A stretch of DNA of 64,000 nucleotides from positions 1,366,501-1,430,500 of the forward strand of contig NZ_JALKBG010000008.1 in assembly GCF_023016155.1 (NCBI RefSeq). The letters are read 5' to 3'. Position numbers and translations under genes: made by a program. The number at the start of each line of letters is the position of its first letter. The stretch's first letter is position 1. The DNA is from Aliiroseovarius sp. F20344. GTDB lineage: Bacteria > Pseudomonadota > Alphaproteobacteria > Rhodobacterales > Rhodobacteraceae. The notes beneath the pieces are model-generated. The model was not told the origin of the DNA. It was given only the letters and a program-made list of their open reading frames with translations, and did not search any database. Shown in pieces: positions 63,234 through 64,000 of the stretch.

Positions 63234-64000
63234 TCAGGCACCTTCGCTTTCAGCACCGCGCGCAATCACTTCACGACGAGGGGCCAGTTGGGCGTAGATG
63301 AACAGGATGGCGCCAATGACGACACACAGTCCCGAGCCCCAGCGCATGATGTAGAATAGGCCCAGACCTTCTTGGATTTCCATGAAGTTCTCGCCCAGCA
63401 CACGTTGCATGTGGGTCTGAATGGTCCCAGCAAATGTCAGAACAAATGTCATGAACGACATACCACCTGTCATCAGCCAGAAGCTGACCATATTGAGAAC
63501 CTGATTATACGGGTCGCGGCCCGTCAGGATCGGCATGGCATAGGTGATGATCGCAAGGTTCACCGACACATAGGCACCAAAGAAGGCCAAGTGACCGTGG
63601 GCTGCGGTGATCTGCGTGCCGTGGGTGTAGTAGTTCACACCGTGTAGCGTGTGCAGGAAGCCCCAGACACCCGCGCCAAAGAAGGCAACAGTTGCGGCAC
63701 CCAATGCCCAAAGCAAAGCCGCTTTGTTGGGGTGATCACGTTTGCCTTTCCAGACCATGACGAAGCTGAAGCTCATCATTGCGAAGAACGGGATGACTTC
63801 CAAAGATGAGAAGATCGACCCGATCCACTGCCAGTAGCCCGGCAAGCCGATCCAGTAGTAGTGGTGGCCCGTACCCAGAATGCCCGAGAACAGCGCGGTC
63901 GCGACGATGATATAGAGCCATTTCTCAATGACCTCACGGTCGACACCTGTCAGTTTCAACAGCAGGTACGCAAGGATGGATGCCATAACCAGCTCCCACG
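63234..64000 (-). CDS. norB: Nitric oxide reductase large subunit NorB (5' part outside window)
   Basis: The last 255 codons of the catalytic membrane subunit; the frame runs through the window edge (WELVMAS at the edge), so the apparent ATG at 63986 is internal. GTGHHYYWIG holds two iron ligands (FeB His pair) and HGHLAFFGAY holds the haem b3 and haem b histidines, as known for cNOR. The protein reduces NO to N2O in the membrane with NorC, whose gene should be just beyond the right edge. Confidence 0.95.
   Translation of the reverse strand, partial: WELVMASILAYLLLKLTGVDREVIEKWLYIIVATALFSGILGTGHHYYWIGLPGYWQWIGSIFSSLEVIPFFAMMSFSFVMVWKGKRDHPNKAALLWALGAATVAFFGAGVWGFLHTLHGVNYYTHGTQITAAHGHLAFFGAYVSVNLAIITYAMPILTGRDPYNQVLNMVSFWLMTGGMSFMTFVLTFAGTIQTHMQRVLGENFMEIQEGLGLFYIMRWGSGLCVVIGAILFIYAQLAPRREVIARGAESEGA

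Noticed and set aside
1-64000. Mobile elements, phage genes, CRISPR arrays, rRNA or tRNA
   Set aside because: No transposase or integrase frame, terminal repeats, regular spacer repeats or RNA-gene folds were found on either strand by eye.

Overview
The window reads as chromosomal DNA of an alphaproteobacterium of the Rhodobacterales (Roseobacter/Paracoccus type). This is inferred from the GC-rich coding style, the aglEFGAK alpha-glucoside operon, a class-I (5-aminolevulinate synthase) hemA, a fused carnitine dehydrogenase-thioesterase, and the alphaproteobacterial gene orders nirECF(DL)GHJN, nosRZDFYLX and norBQDEF. No insertion sequence, phage gene, tRNA, rRNA or CRISPR array was recognised. 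Nearly all of the DNA is coding.

Layout. (1) 1-9725: alpha-glucoside uptake and hydrolysis genes (aglK partial, aglA, aglG, aglF, aglE) on the minus strand, divergent from a LacI-type regulator, a GH1 beta-glucosidase and glucokinase. Together they import glucosides, split them and phosphorylate glucose. An isolated nnrU gene follows. (2) 10409-18541: a GlxA/AraC-type regulator divergent from a six-gene operon that can be read as gamma-butyrobetaine/crotonobetaine -> carnitinyl-CoA -> carnitine -> 3-dehydrocarnitine -> glycine betaine plus an acetyl unit. (3) 18640-28660: a sugar ABC transporter, an oxidoreductase and MurQ on the minus strand, divergent from a BadF-type kinase, a GntR/UTRA regulator, a SIS-domain deaminase and NagA. 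This looks like amino-sugar (GlcNAc/MurNAc) import and catabolism. (4) 28789-33542: a MacAB-type efflux system and a phosphomannomutase. (5) 33742-64000: a denitrification island with cytochrome cd1 nitrite reductase (nirS), a fused multihaem NirT-like protein, a cupredoxin, a Dnr/NnrR-type regulator, the whole nos cluster, the haem d1 cluster, a CbiX-like chelatase, hemA with a DUF2478 gene, nnrS with two small membrane proteins, and norF, norE, norD, norQ and the 3' part of norB.

The denitrification genes work as one system. NirS reduces nitrite to NO, NorB (with NorC, outside the window) reduces NO to N2O, and NosZ reduces N2O to N2. The nirE-N genes make haem d1, hemA and the CbiX-like protein could feed tetrapyrrole supply, and NosR/X/D/F/Y/L serve NosZ electron supply and copper-site assembly. 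Five FNR/NnrR-type boxes (TTGAC/T-N4-G/ATCAA and close variants) lie upstream of nirS, the nosR leader gene, nirE, hemA and the nnrS group. In four of the five the box centre is 63-70 bp from the chosen start codon, which matches class-II activation by the regulator encoded at 37918-38616.

Most interesting points: the NirT-ethylbenzene-dehydrogenase-type fusion with an unusual C-X3-C-H motif; the self-contained gamma-butyrobetaine/carnitine operon using an NDP-forming ligase; the cysteine-rich gene coupled to nosR; paired 11-bp-phased GGTAT repeats in the amino-sugar divergent promoter region; and small membrane proteins next to nnrS. All assignments come from reading the sequence; no database search was run.
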